DNA of 6,377 nucleotides from Spirosoma sp. (lineage in GTDB: Bacteria > Bacteroidota > Bacteroidia > Cytophagales > Spirosomataceae): NCBI GenBank assembly GCA_025351545.1, contig JANXVQ010001007.1:1-6377 (forward strand), given 5' to 3'. The position numbers and the translations under genes are program-made. Numbering within the stretch: the first letter of the stretch is position 1; every line of letters begins with the position of its first letter. Shown one piece after another: positions 5,552 through 6,377 of this stretch. The notes beneath the pieces are model-generated. The model did not search any database and was not told the DNA's origin. It worked only from the letters and a program-made list of their open reading frames with translations.

Positions 5552-6176
5552 ACAAGTATCCATAGAACAGGCTGAATCGAGGGAAAGCACAGGCCGGGTG
5601 GAAGCCTTCAGTGACGGTATTTTTGGCGTAGCCATTACGCTGCTGTCATTGGAAATTGGTGTTGAAGAATATGCAAACGCAACCAATGCCAACCTCTTCA
5701 ACAACATTCTCGAGTTATGGCCTAAATACATTGCCTACTTTAACAGCTTTGCAACTGTATTGCTTATGTGGCTGGCCCATCACCAGATGTTTAGGCTCAT
5801 CAAGAAACCAAACAGCAGCCTGATCCTGGCCAATGGGCTGTTACTACTCATTGTCGCTCTTGTCCCTTTTCCCACCAAAACCGTAGGGCAGTTTATTGAC
5901 ACCGAGGCTAAAAATGTTGCCGTAGAGTTTTATACGGGTTATTTTTTGCTGGTAAATTTTGCCTATATGCTACTGTGGAAAATAGCTGCGGCTAAAACCA
6001 AGGGGCTTCTCCATTCCTTTGTAACTGACGAAATCGTATCAGCTGTCAACAGCCGCATTCGAATCGGTGGGCTGATTAACCTCACCTGCTTTAGCCTTTC
6101 GTTTATTAACCCCTGGCTGGGTATCATTGCCAACATAATTTCCTGGATCTATTGGGTAGTAGCTTTTAAGGAGTAA
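5541..6176 (+). CDS. TMEM175/DUF1211-family potassium-channel-like membrane protein
   Basis: A 211-residue integral membrane protein. The family signature R-x3-F-S-D-G is present as RVEAFSDG (R19, F23, S24, D25, G26), continuing into IFGVAITLLSLEI, which is the pore-lining first helix in bacterial TMEM175 proteins. Six hydrophobic segments are visible at about 23-40, 62-82, 95-113, 128-147, 174-189 and 191-208, matching the single six-helix repeat of bacterial members, which assemble as tetramers and conduct potassium. By position relative to FSD, V30, L34 and L37 would form the hydrophobic constriction; this mapping is my inference. Also typical is WLAHHQMF (77-84) after the second helix. 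I start at ATG 5541, 9 bases after AGGAGG begins to give way, in preference to TTG 5538. It overlaps the barrel gene by 11 bases, so the two are almost certainly co-transcribed. Confidence 0.9.
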   Translation: MKTEQVSIEQAESRESTGRVEAFSDGIFGVAITLLSLEIGVEEYANATNANLFNNILELWPKYIAYFNSFATVLLMWLAHHQMFRLIKKPNSSLILANGLLLLIVALVPFPTKTVGQFIDTEAKNVAVEFYTGYFLLVNFAYMLLWKIAAAKTKGLLHSFVTDEIVSAVNSRIRIGGLINLTCFSLSFINPWLGIIANIISWIYWVVAFKE

Positions 6177-6227
6177 GCATATCTCAATGCCGACCTATTT
6201 TTTTAGTTTATTAACCAAGACTTTCAC

Positions 6228-6377
6228 TTAAAGGGAAATTGCTTGAATTCTGGGGCCAGCTAACTCATTGATCAGATAGTCTCTAAAAAGCGAAGGTCAA
6301 GCCAATAAATGGTTTGTCCAGTTTGTTTGGCTTGACCTTTCAGGGCTACCCAAGCCTGATAGCAGTAAGCCAGGTGA
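6228..6377 (-). pseudogene. C-terminal end of a probable transposase, frameshifted
   Basis: On the minus strand from the window edge, one frame reads LAYCYQAWVALKGQAKQTGQ, then TIYWLDLRFLETI, and stops at 6274-6272. In the frame shifted by -1, the sequence continues FRDYLINELAGPRIQAISL and stops at 6230-6228. Joined near the TTTTT run at about 6281-6288, they give a smooth ending (..WLDLR-FRDYLINELAGPRI..) of the kind I associate with C-termini of IS4-like DDE transposases in Bacteroidota. The identification is by general resemblance only, since the catalytic part lies outside the window. The junction does not match a canonical slippery heptamer, so an inactivating indel (or a sequencing error in the T-run) is more likely than programmed frameshifting. 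It converges on the channel gene. Confidence 0.55.
6293..6339. repeat. 13-bp inverted repeat inside the transposase tail
   Basis: AAGGTCAAGCCAA at 6293-6305 is the exact complement of 6327-6339, with a 21-base loop. It lies within apparent coding sequence (the KGQAKQ and WLDL codons), just upstream in reading direction of the frameshift. No function is evident. Confidence 0.6.

Noticed and set aside
5267..5731. Minus-strand ORF of 154 codons across the barrel/channel junction
   Set aside because: Antisense to two genes with clear family motifs; no recognisable protein features.
6177..6204. Terminator after the channel gene (GCAT/ATGC followed by a T-run)
   Set aside because: The T-run at 6198-6204 is attractive, but the stem is only four pairs and is separated from the T-run by several bases.

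Overview
The window looks like chromosomal DNA of a Bacteroidota (Cytophagia or Sphingobacteriia-like) bacterium. Support for this: A-rich leaders mostly without Shine-Dalgarno sequences, short secretion signals ending in GQ, a lipoprotein with a Bacteroidota-style lipobox, small DUF481-like outer-membrane barrels and a stand-alone AraC regulator. I cannot name the genus. Protein families below are recognised by eye from motifs; no database search was run.

Layout. Positions 1-207 hold no intact gene; the first ~137 bases may be the edge of an insertion sequence. Positions 208-2096 form a compact same-strand cluster: an NTF2/SnoaL-like protein, a metal-binding cupin overlapping its 3' end, and a lipid-anchored epoxide-hydrolase-type alpha/beta hydrolase. 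This reads as a small-molecule conversion or detoxification unit with unknown substrate. Positions 2097-2289 hold short direct repeats and two perfect hairpins, the second ending 15 bases before the next start codon. A small outer-membrane barrel protein (2290-3057) follows. Next comes a short ORF (3104-3364) whose 3' end runs into a 28-bp perfect inverted repeat with a 19-base loop (3286-3360).

Positions 3365-3729 carry no gene that I can support. An AraC-family regulator (4563-3730, minus strand) is divergent from a second barrel gene (4766-5551). That gene is a clear, collinear paralogue of the barrel at 2290-3057. The second barrel overlaps by 11 bases a TMEM175/DUF1211 potassium-channel-like gene (5541-6176), which has a strong AGGAGG ribosome site placed inside the barrel gene's last codons. 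The right edge (6228-6377, minus strand) is the C-terminal end of what looks like a transposase, broken by a frameshift.

How the genes may work together: the most interesting unit is AraC regulator / outer-membrane barrel / inner-membrane cation channel, probably transcribed from the shared 202-base divergent region. A barrel paralogue sits on the other side of the regulator. The joint function is inference; no such system is known to me under a name.
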